From assembly GCA_035512495.1 (NCBI GenBank), contig DATKDW010000036.1:1-40142 (forward strand): DNA of 40,142 nucleotides, in the 5' to 3' direction. How positions within the stretch are numbered: position 1 is the first letter of the stretch; every line of letters starts with the position of its first letter. Under the pieces are notes generated by a model. The model made no database searches and had not been told where the DNA came from. It saw only the letters and a list, made by a program, of their open reading frames with translations. This document shows, piece by piece, positions 25,241 through 33,380 of this stretch. Position numbers and translations under genes: made by a program. The DNA is from Acidimicrobiales bacterium. Its GTDB lineage: Bacteria; Actinomycetota; Acidimicrobiia; Acidimicrobiales; CADCSY01.

Positions 25241-25280
25241 TCGGGCTCACCAGCGGGTGGCTTGGGTAGGGTGAGCCCGA
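25241..25280. repeat. Perfect 11-bp inverted repeat before the acidic-peptide operon
   Basis: TCGGGCTCACC (25241-25251) and GGTGAGCCCGA (25270-25280) are exact reverse complements around an 18-base spacer. The repeat lies 51 bases upstream of the peptide start at 25332, and a -10-like TAGGGT (25267-25272) overlaps its right arm. It may be an operator dyad over the promoter, or a leader hairpin. Confidence 0.5.
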
Positions 25281-25331
25281 CCGCGGGCGCCCGTCATGGG
25301 CGAGTCCGACGAGCCGACCGAAAGGGACCCC

Positions 25332-25520
25332 ATGGCCGACGTGATCACCGGACTGTCCGACGATGACATCCGCACCGAGTGGCAGAGGACCACCATGGCA
25401 GGGGGCGACGACGACGCCACCGACACCGGCGCCGACGGGGCCGACACCGACGACGACGCCTCCGACACCGACGACGACGACGACGCCTCCGACAGCGACG
25501 CCGACCAGACCGACTCCTGA
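25332..25520 (+). CDS. Asp-rich small peptide, candidate RiPP-like substrate
   Basis: The 62-residue product has a leader-like N-terminus (MADVITGLSDDDIRTEWQRT, with the only Arg residues) and a C-terminal tail of about 38 residues built only from Asp, Ala, Thr, Ser, Gly and one Gln. I count 23 Asp in total. The tail shows imprecise repeats of the type D-A-S-D-T/S-D-D. ATG at 25332 is chosen because AAAGGGA sits 5 bases before it; ATG at 25296 lacks such a site. The stop overlaps the presumed CTG start of a JmjC-type hydroxylase. A precursor peptide whose Asp-rich core is oxidised by that enzyme is a plausible role. Metal or cation binding by the tail is another. Both are inference. Confidence 0.7.
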   Translation: MADVITGLSDDDIRTEWQRTTMAGGDDDATDTGADGADTDDDASDTDDDDDASDSDADQTDS

Positions 25521-26716
25521 GCGCGCCCACCTCTGCGCTGGGACGCTGCGTCGGCGACGTCGAGGCCTTCGTCGCCGGCTGCTTCGGTGAGGCGCCTCAC
25601 CGCTGGCGCGACGATCAGGCCTTCGACGACCTCCTCTCGCTGGCCGACGTCGACACCGCCATCACCGGGGGCGGTCTCCGGCGCCCGGCCGTCCGCCTGG
25701 TCCGGGCCGGTGACGTGGTCGACCCGTCGACCTGGACCCGGCGGGCGCGCACGGGCGCCACCTCCATCGACGACCTGCTCGACCCTGCGCGGGCCCTCGA
25801 CCTCTTCGCCGGCGGCGCCACCATCGTCCTCCAGTCGCTGCACCGTTGGTGGCCGGCCGTCCGCGCCCTGTGCCGGGACCTCGAGGTGGAGCTGGGGCAC
25901 GCCGTGCAGGCCAACGCCTACCTGACACCGGGTGGGGCGACGGGGCTCGCCCCCCACCACGACACCCACGACGTCTTCGTCCTCCAGGTGCACGGCACCA
26001 AGGACTGGACCGTGCGCAGGCCCGTGACCCGGGCCCCGCTGGCGCGGCAGCGCTCCGACCACGCCGAGGCGGCGGCGCAACCGGTGCTCTTCGAGGCCTC
26101 GCTGGCGCCGGGCGACGTCCTCTACCTGCCGCGGGGGTTCGTGCACTCGGCGAGCGCTCAGCGGGGCGTGTCGCTCCACCTGACGGTCGGGGTGCTGGCG
26201 ACCACCGCCGCCGATGTCCTTCGTCGACTCGTCGATCGGGCCACCGACGACGCCCGGTTCCGGAGGACCCTGACCCCCGGGTGGCCTGGCGACGCAGCGC
26301 TTGCCGCCGCCGAGGTAGCGGGCGTCGTCGCCGACCTGCGCCGGTGGCTTGACGACGTCGACCCGACGGCGGTGGCCGACGAGCTCGGGCAGCGCTTCTG
26401 GGCAGCGCGGAACCCGCTGCTGGGTGGCCACCTCGCCGAGCTCGCCGGCCTCGCGGCGCTGGACGACACCACCGAGGTTCGCCTCCGGCCGTCGTCGCCG
26501 ATCCTGCGCGACGCCGACGACGGACGCCTGGTGGTGACCCTCGGTGAGCGCCGCATCGACCTGCCCCCCGCCCTCGCCCCTGCCCTCGACCGCCTGCTCG
26601 ACGGCTCAACCCGACCGGTCGGTGACCTCGCCGACCTGCTCGATGCCGGCAGCCGCCTCGTGCTGGTGCGCCGCCTGGTGCGCGAGGGCGTCCTGGTCAC
26701 GGTGCCTGGTGGCTGA
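25517..26716 (+). CDS. JmjC-type cupin oxygenase (cupin_4 / ROXA-like)
   Basis: The 399-residue protein carries the Fe(II)/2-oxoglutarate facial triad of ribosomal-oxygenase-like cupins: H147-x-D149 in PHHDTHDVFVLQVHG and distal H210 in LPRGFVHSAS, with the strand KDWTV between and a winged-helix-like C-terminus (PVGDLADLLDAGSRLVLVRRLV). Family members (YcfD/RoxA) hydroxylate protein side chains, and enzymes in peptide clusters modify peptides. No ATG, GTG or TTG start exists near the N-terminus. The likely start is CTG at 25517, overlapping the peptide stop as CTGA, giving (M)SAPTSALGRCVGDVEAF. The end overlaps the next gene by 8 bases. Three overlapping genes in a row argue for one functional unit. 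Confidence 0.82.
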   Translation: MSAPTSALGRCVGDVEAFVAGCFGEAPHRWRDDQAFDDLLSLADVDTAITGGGLRRPAVRLVRAGDVVDPSTWTRRARTGATSIDDLLDPARALDLFAGGATIVLQSLHRWWPAVRALCRDLEVELGHAVQANAYLTPGGATGLAPHHDTHDVFVLQVHGTKDWTVRRPVTRAPLARQRSDHAEAAAQPVLFEASLAPGDVLYLPRGFVHSASAQRGVSLHLTVGVLATTAADVLRRLVDRATDDARFRRTLTPGWPGDAALAAAEVAGVVADLRRWLDDVDPTAVADELGQRFWAARNPLLGGHLAELAGLAALDDTTEVRLRPSSPILRDADDGRLVVTLGERRIDLPPALAPALDRLLDGSTRPVGDLADLLDAGSRLVLVRRLVREGVLVTVPGG

Positions 26717-27605
26717 CGCCCCGCGCTGCGCCTTCCTCTCCCGGGACCGCGACGAGGCGCTGCACGGCACCGCGTCCCGCGTGCAGCGGTGGCTGGTCGT
26801 GGAGCAGCCCGGACCATGGGGGAGGGAGGCCGTCGTCGAGAGCCGCCTGCCGGCCGAGGTCGGCCACGTCCTTCGGTCCATGGCCCGCCGCCTTGGCGTC
26901 CGCGTGCTCCTCGTCCGGCGGCCCGGATGGCGGCGCGGCGCGACCCGGCGCGTCTACGTCGCCCGGACGGCGCCCGACCGCCAGTGGATCGAGCAGCTCG
27001 ACCTCGCCGACCCCCGGGAGCTGCTCGACCTCGACCTCCACGCCGTGGCGGCCGACGACCCGCCGGGCCTCGGCGAGCCCGGGCCGAGCTCGGTCCACCT
27101 GGTGTGCACCCACGGGCGCCACGACGCCTGCTGCGCCGACCTCGGCCGGCCCGTGGTGCGTGCGCTCGACGACGCCGGCGTGGCGGAGGTGTGGGAGTCG
27201 TCCCACCTGGGCGGCGACCGCTTCGCCGCCAACCTGGTCTGCCTCCCCACCGGTACCTACTACGGGCGGGTCGCACCCGAGAGTGCCGCCGCCCTCGTGC
27301 GGGGGCACGAGGCGGGCGTGATCGACCTGGAGCACTACCGCGGCCGGTCGTGCCTCCCGCCCCTGGTCCAGTCAGCGGAGATCTTCGCCCGCCGTCATCT
27401 CGACGAGGTCCGCATCGACGGCCTCACGGTCACCGGCGTGACCGGCGGCGCCGGGTCGGCCGAGGTCTGCCTCGCAGGTGCCGACGGGCGGAGGATCATC
27501 GTGCAGGTGGTCAGGGAGCGAGCCGAGAGCGCCGTGCTCACCTGCAGCGCCGTGGGCCAAGGTCAGGCCTGGCGCTACCGGTTGGTCGACATCACCGACG
27601 GGTGA
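26709..27605 (+). CDS. Sucrase/ferredoxin-like thioredoxin-fold [2Fe-2S] protein
   Basis: The 298-residue protein fits the Suc_Fer-like family (yeast Apd1 type): an N-terminal CAFLSRDRDEALHGTA, then VHLVCTHGRHDACCADLG with C133, H135, H138, C141 and C142, then SSHLGGDRFAANLVCLP, where the family's His-Gly-Gly motif lies. Such proteins hold a [2Fe-2S] cluster with Cys/His ligands. A C-terminal part (~225-298) is variable. The GTG start lies inside the end of the cupin gene, so translation is coupled. A redox protein next to an Fe(II) oxygenase may keep its iron reduced, which is inference. Despite the family name it has no link to sucrose. Confidence 0.85.
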   Translation: MADAPRCAFLSRDRDEALHGTASRVQRWLVVEQPGPWGREAVVESRLPAEVGHVLRSMARRLGVRVLLVRRPGWRRGATRRVYVARTAPDRQWIEQLDLADPRELLDLDLHAVAADDPPGLGEPGPSSVHLVCTHGRHDACCADLGRPVVRALDDAGVAEVWESSHLGGDRFAANLVCLPTGTYYGRVAPESAAALVRGHEAGVIDLEHYRGRSCLPPLVQSAEIFARRHLDEVRIDGLTVTGVTGGAGSAEVCLAGADGRRIIVQVVRERAESAVLTCSAVGQGQAWRYRLVDITDG

Positions 27606-27611
27606 CCTGCG

Positions 27612-27641
27612 TTGTGCCCTCCCCCGGGAGATCGGTACGGT
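27612..27641 (+). promoter_or_regulatory. Possible promoter of the MaoC gene
   Basis: TTGTGC (27612-27617) and TACGGT (27636-27641) are spaced by 18 bases. Downstream, GGGGGC-ACAG-GCCCCC (27653-27668) can form a short hairpin in the leader or act as terminator of the preceding operon. The ATG is at 27689. Support is by pattern only. Confidence 0.25.
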
Positions 27642-27688
27642 CCGGGTCGAGCGGGGGCACAGGCCCCCACCGAGATCTGGGAGCCGGC

Positions 27689-28168
27689 ATGGCCAGCAAC
27701 GCCGAGAACGCGTACGAGCAGCTGAAGAAGACCGAGGGCACCGACGAGGGGACGGGCGACTGGTTCGTGATCGACCAGAAGCTCATCGACGGCTTCGCCG
27801 ACCTGACCCACGACCACCAGTTCATCCACGTCGACCCCGAGCGGGCCGCAGCGCTGACGCCGTTCGGCAGCACCATCGCCCACGGCTTCCTGACCCTGTC
27901 GATGCTCACCCACCTCGCCGGCTCGGTGCCGTCGAGCGGCGTCGGTCGCCTCGACGGGATCGTCATGGGGATGAACTACGGCTTCGACAAGGTCCGCTTC
28001 GTCAGCCCCGTCAAGGTCGACTCCAGGATCAGGGCGTCGAGCACGGTGAAGAGCGTCGAGCTCAAGGGTTCGAGCGTGCAGGTCACCAAGACCTACACCA
28101 TCGAGGTCGAGGGCGGGGAGAAGCCGGCCGTGGTCGCCGACTGGGTCACGCGGCTCTTCTTCTCCTGA
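27689..28168 (+). CDS. MaoC-like (R)-enoyl-CoA hydratase
   Basis: The 159-residue hot-dog-fold protein has the hydratase-2 active-site segment FADLTHDHQFIHVDPERAA, with the Asp and His (D-x4-H) that hydrate trans-2-enoyl-CoA, and the usual FGSTIAHGFLTLSML that follows. NodN/MaoC proteins of this length act as homodimers in fatty acid or polyketide-type metabolism. The ATG has GGGAG 7 bases before it. No obvious operon partner is adjacent: the upstream gene belongs to the peptide-oxygenase unit and the downstream one is convergent (4 bases apart). Confidence 0.9.
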   Translation: MASNAENAYEQLKKTEGTDEGTGDWFVIDQKLIDGFADLTHDHQFIHVDPERAAALTPFGSTIAHGFLTLSMLTHLAGSVPSSGVGRLDGIVMGMNYGFDKVRFVSPVKVDSRIRASSTVKSVELKGSSVQVTKTYTIEVEGGEKPAVVADWVTRLFFS

Positions 28169-28172
28169 CCGG

Positions 28173-30101
28173 TCAGGTCGGTGACGCCGTCGTCGACGCC
28201 TCCAGGCGCCGGAGGTCGGTGAGGGCGAGGGTCTCCTCCTCGAGGAGGGCTTCGGCGATGGCGTCCAGCAGGTCGCCGTGCTCCGCCAGGAGGTCTCGGG
28301 AGGCCATCAGTGCCCGGTCGAGGATGCGATCGACGGCGCCGGCGACCCGCTCGGCCTCGCTGCCCTCGAGGCGCTCCGGCTGCCGGAAGGCAACGCCGAG
28401 GTCGCTCATGCCGTAGTGCACCACCATGCGCGTGGCAAGGGTGGTGGCGGCCTGGAAGTCGCCGGCCGCGCCGGTGGTGTGGTCGCCGTCGAGGAGGTGC
28501 TCCTCGGCGGTACGGCCCGACATCTTCACCACCAGGGACGCCTCGGCCTCCGAACGGGTGAGGAAGCTGTCCTCGGTGCCGTCCATCCAGGTCGCGCCCC
28601 CCGCCACTCCCCTCGGCACGATCGTGACCGACACCGGGTCCCCGGCGGCCTCGAGCTTGAGGGCGGCCAGGGTGTGGCCGGCCTCGTGCCAGGCCGTGAT
28701 TCGGCGGTCGCGGTCGGTCACCGTGGCCGACCGGCGGGCTCGGCCGAGCATGGAGACCTGGAGGGCGGCGTCGAGGTGGGCGTCGGTGACGGCGGAGCAC
28801 CTCTCGCGGGCGGCCTGGAGGGCGGCTTCGTTGACCAGCTGCTCGAGGTCGGCGCCGGTCATGCCCGAGGTGCGTCGGGCCAGGCCGGCGAGGTCGACCT
28901 CCGGCGCGACCCGCCGGCTGGTGACGTGCAGTCGCAGGATCCGCTCGCGGCCGCCTCGGTCGGGGCTCGGCACCGTGATCCGGCGGTCGAACCGGCCGGG
29001 ACGGAGCAGGGCGGGGTCGAGGGTGTCGGCCCGGTTGGTGGCAGCGAGGACCACCACACCGGAGCCGGTGAAGCCGTCCATCTCGACCAGGAGGGCGTTG
29101 AGTGTCCCCTCGCGCTCGTCGGTCGACCCGTTGGACGGTCCCGCGCTGCGCGCCTTGCCCACCGCGTCGATCTCGTCGATGAAGATGATCGCCCCGCCCT
29201 GCTTTCGGGCACGGTCGAAGACGCTGCGGATGCGGCTGGCTCCCACGCCGACGAACGTCTCCACGAAGTCCGAGCCGGCCAGGGAGAAGAAGGGGACGCC
29301 CGCCTCGCCGGCGATCGCACGGGCGAGAAGGGTCTTGCCGGTGCCGGGCGCACCCTCGAGGAGGAAGCCACGGGGGGTGCGGGCGCCGGTGCCGGCGAAG
29401 CGCTCCGGGTCATGGAGCATCTCGGCGACCTCGCGGAGCTCGTCGACCACCTCGTCGAGGCCGGCCACGTCGCTGAAGCGCACGTCGGGGACCTCCACGG
29501 CCGACGACCGCTTGCGGTTCATCCGACCCACGCCGAGGCCTCCCTTGCTCCTCAGGAACAGGGCGAGGAAGGCGAGGATGAGCACGACGGGGACCAGAGA
29601 GAGGAGGAGGTCGGTCACGCGGGTGGGTGCGGCGTAGGGGACGGCGTCGACATCGACCCCGAGGGCGTCGAGGCCGGTCGTCAGGTCGCCGCCGAAGCTG
29701 CTGGGGTACCCGGCGATGGCCGAGGGCTCGTCGTCGCCCAGGTAGGTGATCTCGGCGATGCGGGCCATGTCGTCGATCGTCACGGCCGCCACCTCGCCCC
29801 GTTCGGCCTGGGCGAGGAGCTCCGAGGTGGTGACCTGTTCGAGCGCCGGGTCGTCCCCGCGGAGCAGCAGGGGGACCGCGACGGCGACGACGATCACCAC
29901 GACGGTCGCGGCGACCAGGGCCTGGCGCAGTCGGCCGCCGGGTGCCGGGCGGCGCTGGACGGTTCGCGCCGGAGCGTCGACGCCCCGGCGACGTCCCCAC
30001 CGAGGGATCGCGAGGGGGTTGCGGCGGGAACGGGAGCGCGCGTTGCGGAAGCGATCGGGAGGGGTGGCGCGCTGTTCGTGCATCACCTCACTATCGGTCA
30101 T
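28173..30101 (-). CDS. ftsH: FtsH-type membrane AAA metalloprotease
   Basis: The ~642-residue protein has a basic N-terminus, a first membrane helix ([20 protein letters not shown]), an external FtsH_ext-like domain, a second helix ([19 protein letters not shown]), then the AAA domain with Walker A GAPGTGKT (250-257), Walker B IIFIDEID and SRH ([18 protein letters not shown]). The M41 protease domain has the zinc site HEAGH (472-476) and the third ligand region [10 protein letters not shown]. It degrades misfolded membrane and some soluble proteins. Two ATGs are possible, 30101 (used here) and 30083. The latter has the better upstream GAGG. Divergence in the N-terminus suggests a second, specialised FtsH copy, which is inference. 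Confidence 0.9.
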   Translation of the reverse strand: MTDSEVMHEQRATPPDRFRNARSRSRRNPLAIPRWGRRRGVDAPARTVQRRPAPGGRLRQALVAATVVVIVVAVAVPLLLRGDDPALEQVTTSELLAQAERGEVAAVTIDDMARIAEITYLGDDEPSAIAGYPSSFGGDLTTGLDALGVDVDAVPYAAPTRVTDLLLSLVPVVLILAFLALFLRSKGGLGVGRMNRKRSSAVEVPDVRFSDVAGLDEVVDELREVAEMLHDPERFAGTGARTPRGFLLEGAPGTGKTLLARAIAGEAGVPFFSLAGSDFVETFVGVGASRIRSVFDRARKQGGAIIFIDEIDAVGKARSAGPSNGSTDEREGTLNALLVEMDGFTGSGVVVLAATNRADTLDPALLRPGRFDRRITVPSPDRGGRERILRLHVTSRRVAPEVDLAGLARRTSGMTGADLEQLVNEAALQAARERCSAVTDAHLDAALQVSMLGRARRSATVTDRDRRITAWHEAGHTLAALKLEAAGDPVSVTIVPRGVAGGATWMDGTEDSFLTRSEAEASLVVKMSGRTAEEHLLDGDHTTGAAGDFQAATTLATRMVVHYGMSDLGVAFRQPERLEGSEAERVAGAVDRILDRALMASRDLLAEHGDLLDAIAEALLEEETLALTDLRRLEASTTASPT

Positions 30102-30124
30102 CGACGGCCGACGTTGAGCGCGGG

Positions 30125-31480
30125 TCAGACCCACTTCCCGGGGTTGAGGGTGCCGAGGGGGTCGAGCGCCGCCTTGATCCGGCGGGTGAGCTCCATCACG
30201 TCGGGCCCGAGCTGGTCCATGAGGTGGGACGCCTTGAGCGAGCCGATGCCGTGCTCGCCGGTGACCGTCCCTCCGAGCTCGAGGGCCGCCCGCATCACCT
30301 CATGGAAGGCGGCCTCGGCCCGGGCCGACGCCTCGGGGTCGGAGGCGTCGAAGGTGACGAGGGGGTGCAGGTTGCCGTCTCCGGCGTGGCCGATGACGGG
30401 GATGGACGTGCGGTGGCGCTGGGCGATGGCCTCCACCGCCGCCACCAGGTCGGGGATCCGCGGGACCGGGACCCCCACGTCCTCGATGAGGACGGTGCCG
30501 AGGCGCTCGACGCAGGGGATCGCCATGCGCCGGGCGCCCATCAGGAGCTCGCCCTCGTCGAGGTCGTCGGTGACCGCGGTGTAGGTGGCACCTGCCGCTT
30601 CGCAGGCGGCGGCGATGCGCCCGGCGTCGCCGCTGCCCACGTCGGTCTGGCCGAGGAGGAGAGCCCCGATGCCGGGGTCGAGCCCCATCGGTCGGACCCG
30701 CTCGACGGCGGCGACCGCGGCGCGGTCCATGAGCTCGAGGGCGGAGGGGCGCAGCGCGGCCATGATCGTGGCGACGGCCCGGCCCGCAGCGACCACGTCG
30801 GCGAAGGTGGCGATCACCGTGGACACCGGCGGCGGGAGGGGGCGCAGCCGCAGGGTCGCCTCGGTGATGATGCCGAGGGTGCCCTCGGAGCCCACGATGA
30901 GGCGCTTGAGGTCGTAGCCGGCCACGTCCTTGACCGTGCGGCCCCCCAGGCGGACGGCGCGACCGTCGGCCAGGACGACCTCGATGCCGAGGACGTAGTC
31001 GGTGGTGACGCCGTAGCGGACGCAGCACAGCCCGCCGGCGTTGGTGGCGAGGTTGCCGCCGATGGAGCAGATCTCGAACGAGGAGGGGTCGGGGGGGTAC
31101 CAGAGCCCGTGCTCTCGGGCAGCCGCCTTGACCTCGGCGTTGAGGAGACCCGGCCCCACGGTGGCGAGCATCGCCGCCGGATCGACGTCGAGCGCCCGCA
31201 TCCGCTCGGTGGAGAGGGTGATGCAGCCATCGACGGCCGACGACCCCCCGGAGAGCCCGGTACCCGCACCCCGTGGCACGATCCCCACCCGGTGGCGGGC
31301 GGCGGCCGCCACCGTGGTCGAGACGTCGGCGGTGCAGGTCGCCCGGACCAGAGCCAGGGGCGTCCCGGCGGGCGCAGTCATGGCCCGGTCGTGCCGGTAG
31401 CCCTCGACCACGTCAGGGTCGAGCACCAGCACGCCCGGGGCAAGGGCGTCGGTCAGCTCGGCGAGGATGGGGTGCGTCAT
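30125..31480 (-). CDS. FAD-linked oxidase, GlcD-like (glycolate/D-lactate dehydrogenase)
   Basis: The 451-residue protein is a complete FAD_binding_4 (PCMH) plus FAD-oxidase_C enzyme. The flavin-binding loop PRGAGTGLSGGSSA is near residue 70, followed by GGNLATNAGGLCCVRYGVT and VVLADGRAVRLGGRTVKDVAGYDLKRLIVGSEGTLGI. The C-terminal HAGDGNLHPLVTFD and TVTGEHGIGSLK carry the catalytic His and metal-site residues. It oxidises a 2-hydroxy acid and passes electrons to a carrier or the quinone pool. Partner subunits (GlcE/GlcF type) are not nearby. It precedes the FtsH gene on the same strand by 23 bases, and is divergent from the peptide-binding lipoprotein. Confidence 0.9.
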   Translation of the reverse strand: MTHPILAELTDALAPGVLVLDPDVVEGYRHDRAMTAPAGTPLALVRATCTADVSTTVAAAARHRVGIVPRGAGTGLSGGSSAVDGCITLSTERMRALDVDPAAMLATVGPGLLNAEVKAAAREHGLWYPPDPSSFEICSIGGNLATNAGGLCCVRYGVTTDYVLGIEVVLADGRAVRLGGRTVKDVAGYDLKRLIVGSEGTLGIITEATLRLRPLPPPVSTVIATFADVVAAGRAVATIMAALRPSALELMDRAAVAAVERVRPMGLDPGIGALLLGQTDVGSGDAGRIAAACEAAGATYTAVTDDLDEGELLMGARRMAIPCVERLGTVLIEDVGVPVPRIPDLVAAVEAIAQRHRTSIPVIGHAGDGNLHPLVTFDASDPEASARAEAAFHEVMRAALELGGTVTGEHGIGSLKASHLMDQLGPDVMELTRRIKAALDPLGTLNPGKWV

Positions 31481-31505
31481 GGGGTCGTCCTTGCGGCGGG
31501 TACCC

Positions 31506-31580
31506 CATGCTCGCGCTGCGCCCGGCCGAGCCGGAGCGCCGTGGGGTGCCGCCCGTCACGGTCCATCACGCGCGAGCATG
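31506..31580. repeat. Inverted repeat CATGCTCGCG in the divergent promoter region
   Basis: CATGCTCGCG (31506-31515) and CGCGAGCATG (31571-31580) are exact reverse complements 55 bases apart. The right copy also forms the palindrome GAGCATGCTC (31574-31583). Such spaced dyads can bind a dimeric regulator that serves both divergent genes. Confidence 0.35.
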
Positions 31581-31598
31581 CTCCGAGGTGGTAGCCAC

Positions 31599-31651
31599 GA
31601 CACGCCTGCCATCAGGATGCAACTGCGGTCGCGCCCCACGCCAGGCGTGTC
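31599..31651. repeat. Inverted repeat GACACGCCTG before the lipoprotein gene
   Basis: GACACGCCTG (31599-31608) and CAGGCGTGTC (31642-31651) are exact reverse complements with a 33-base spacer, ending 17 bases before the ATG at 31669. The right arm overlaps a smaller dyad ACGCC-A-GGCGT. It could be an operator or a leader hairpin that exposes the ribosome binding site. Confidence 0.4.
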
Positions 31652-31668
31652 ACACGAGGGGGAAGAGC

Positions 31669-33357
31669 ATGTCAGAGGTCCAGCGAGTGCGCCGGCGCAC
31701 CGGATTCGCACGACTGGTCGCGCTGCTCGCAGCGCTGGCCCTCGTGGCCGTCGCCTGCGGTGGCGACGACGGCGGCAACGGTGGCACGGCGGGGGGCGAC
31801 GACGATCGCACCACCACCACCGAAGACCTAGGTGAGCCGGTACGTGGTGGCTCCATCGTCGTCGGGCTCGAGGCCGAGACCAACAGCTGGCTGCCCGGCG
31901 AGTACGCCGGCGCCAACAGCGGTCAGACCGTCGCCCTCACCTTCTACGACCCGCTCATCCAGCGTGACGAAGACGGTGTGCTCCGGCCGTACCTGGCCGA
32001 GTCCATCGAGGAGAACGACGACCTGACCGAGTGGACGCTCCGCCTTCGCGGGGGCATCAAGTTCCACGACGGCACCGATCTCAACGCCCAGGTGCTCAAG
32101 ACGATCTTCGACGAGTACCTCAAGGCCGAGGGAGCGACCACCGCCGGCACGCTGGCCACCGTCACCGAGATGCGGGTGGATGACGACCTCACCGTCACGT
32201 ACCTGCTGTCCGAGCCCAATGCTGCGTTCCCGGACATCCTCCAGGGCACCATCGGCTGGCCCTTCTCGGTCGAGGCGGCACGGGCTGCAGGCGCCGATGC
32301 CGGATCCCGTCCCGTCGGCACCGGTCCGTTCAAGTTCGAGCGCTGGACCCGTGACGACCAGCTCGTGGTGGTCCGCAACGAGGACTACTGGCGGGAGGGC
32401 CTGCCCTACCTCGATCGCATCACCTTCCGACCCATCCCCGACGAGGACACGCGTGTGCAGAGCCTCTTCTCCGGCGACCTCGACGCCATGCAGTCGCTCC
32501 GGGGCTCGGCCATCAAGCAGGTGATGGAGCGTGACGGCTACACCGCCCACCTCTCCACCGAGAACCTGACCGGTGCCTCCATCTTCAACACCCTGGTCCC
32601 GCCACTCGACGACGTCCGGATCAGGCGGGCGTTCGCAATGTCGCTCCAAGCCGACGACGTGGCCGCCGTGCTCGGTGACGACGGCTTGGTCGACGAGACC
32701 ACCCAGTGGTTCAGCACCGACAGCCCGTGGTGGTCCCAGCGGGTGGCCGACGCCTACCCCTCCTACGACCCCGATGGTGCGACCCAGCTGGTGGAGGAGT
32801 ACAAGAACGACCCGGAGCGCTCCGACGGCAAGGCGGTCGGCGAGCCGGTGACCTTCGAGTACCAATGCCCGCCCGACCCCAGCCTCATCGAGATCGCCCA
32901 GCTGGTGCAGGGGGCCGGGGCCACCATCGGCCTCGAGATCAACCTTGCACAGGTCGAACAGGCCGCCCACATCCAGGACGGCATCAACGGGGAGTACGAG
33001 GTCAACTGCTGGCGGGTGGGGAGCCAGGACGACCCCGCCACCACCCTCGGCAACGCCTTCGACGACCCCGAGACCCAGATCCTCAACTTCACCAACTTCA
33101 CCCACCCGGAGATCGACCGGCTGGTCGACGAGCTCAAGCGGACCGCCGACTTCGACGAGCGCTACGAGCTGGTCGAGCAGATCGGGCTCATCATCAACGA
33201 GCACGTGCCGGTGAGCTTCGGCGTGGGCACGCCCACCATGGTGGGCGTGCGCAACGCGGTGAAGAACGTGCCGGGGTGGACCTTCCCCGACGGCACGCGC
33301 GGCAACGGCCACCCGAGCGCCATCGCCCGCTTCGTCGAGGTGTGGCTCGAGGAGTAG
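31669..33357 (+). CDS. ABC transporter solute-binding lipoprotein (SBP_bac_5)
   Basis: The 562-residue protein has a lipoprotein signal: basic start (RVRRRTGFAR), hydrophobic stretch, and lipobox VAVA-C30, then a Gly/Asp/Thr-rich linker. The mature part matches family 5 binding proteins (OppA/DppA type): YDPLIQRDEDGVLRPYLAESIE, WTLRLRGGIKFHDGTDLNAQ, GTGPFKFERW, VVVRNEDYWREGLPYLDRITFRPIPDEDTRVQSL. It binds peptides or similar solutes outside the cell. No permease or ATPase gene is adjacent, so it must share a transporter encoded elsewhere. GAGGGGGAAGAG precedes the ATG. It is convergent with the acyl-CoA synthetase. Confidence 0.92.
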   Translation: MSEVQRVRRRTGFARLVALLAALALVAVACGGDDGGNGGTAGGDDDRTTTTEDLGEPVRGGSIVVGLEAETNSWLPGEYAGANSGQTVALTFYDPLIQRDEDGVLRPYLAESIEENDDLTEWTLRLRGGIKFHDGTDLNAQVLKTIFDEYLKAEGATTAGTLATVTEMRVDDDLTVTYLLSEPNAAFPDILQGTIGWPFSVEAARAAGADAGSRPVGTGPFKFERWTRDDQLVVVRNEDYWREGLPYLDRITFRPIPDEDTRVQSLFSGDLDAMQSLRGSAIKQVMERDGYTAHLSTENLTGASIFNTLVPPLDDVRIRRAFAMSLQADDVAAVLGDDGLVDETTQWFSTDSPWWSQRVADAYPSYDPDGATQLVEEYKNDPERSDGKAVGEPVTFEYQCPPDPSLIEIAQLVQGAGATIGLEINLAQVEQAAHIQDGINGEYEVNCWRVGSQDDPATTLGNAFDDPETQILNFTNFTHPEIDRLVDELKRTADFDERYELVEQIGLIINEHVPVSFGVGTPTMVGVRNAVKNVPGWTFPDGTRGNGHPSAIARFVEVWLEE

Positions 33358-33380
33358 CCCCGTGGGCGTCCCTGGCTGGC

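Noticed and set aside
28278-30584. A 768-codon + strand frame opposite the ftsH gene
   Set aside because: It is a shadow of the FtsH gene, which shows Walker A, HEAGH and membrane helices on the minus strand.
31828-33312. A 494-codon minus-strand frame opposite the solute-binding protein
   Set aside because: It is antisense to a complete family 5 SBP with lipobox and has no recognisable motif.
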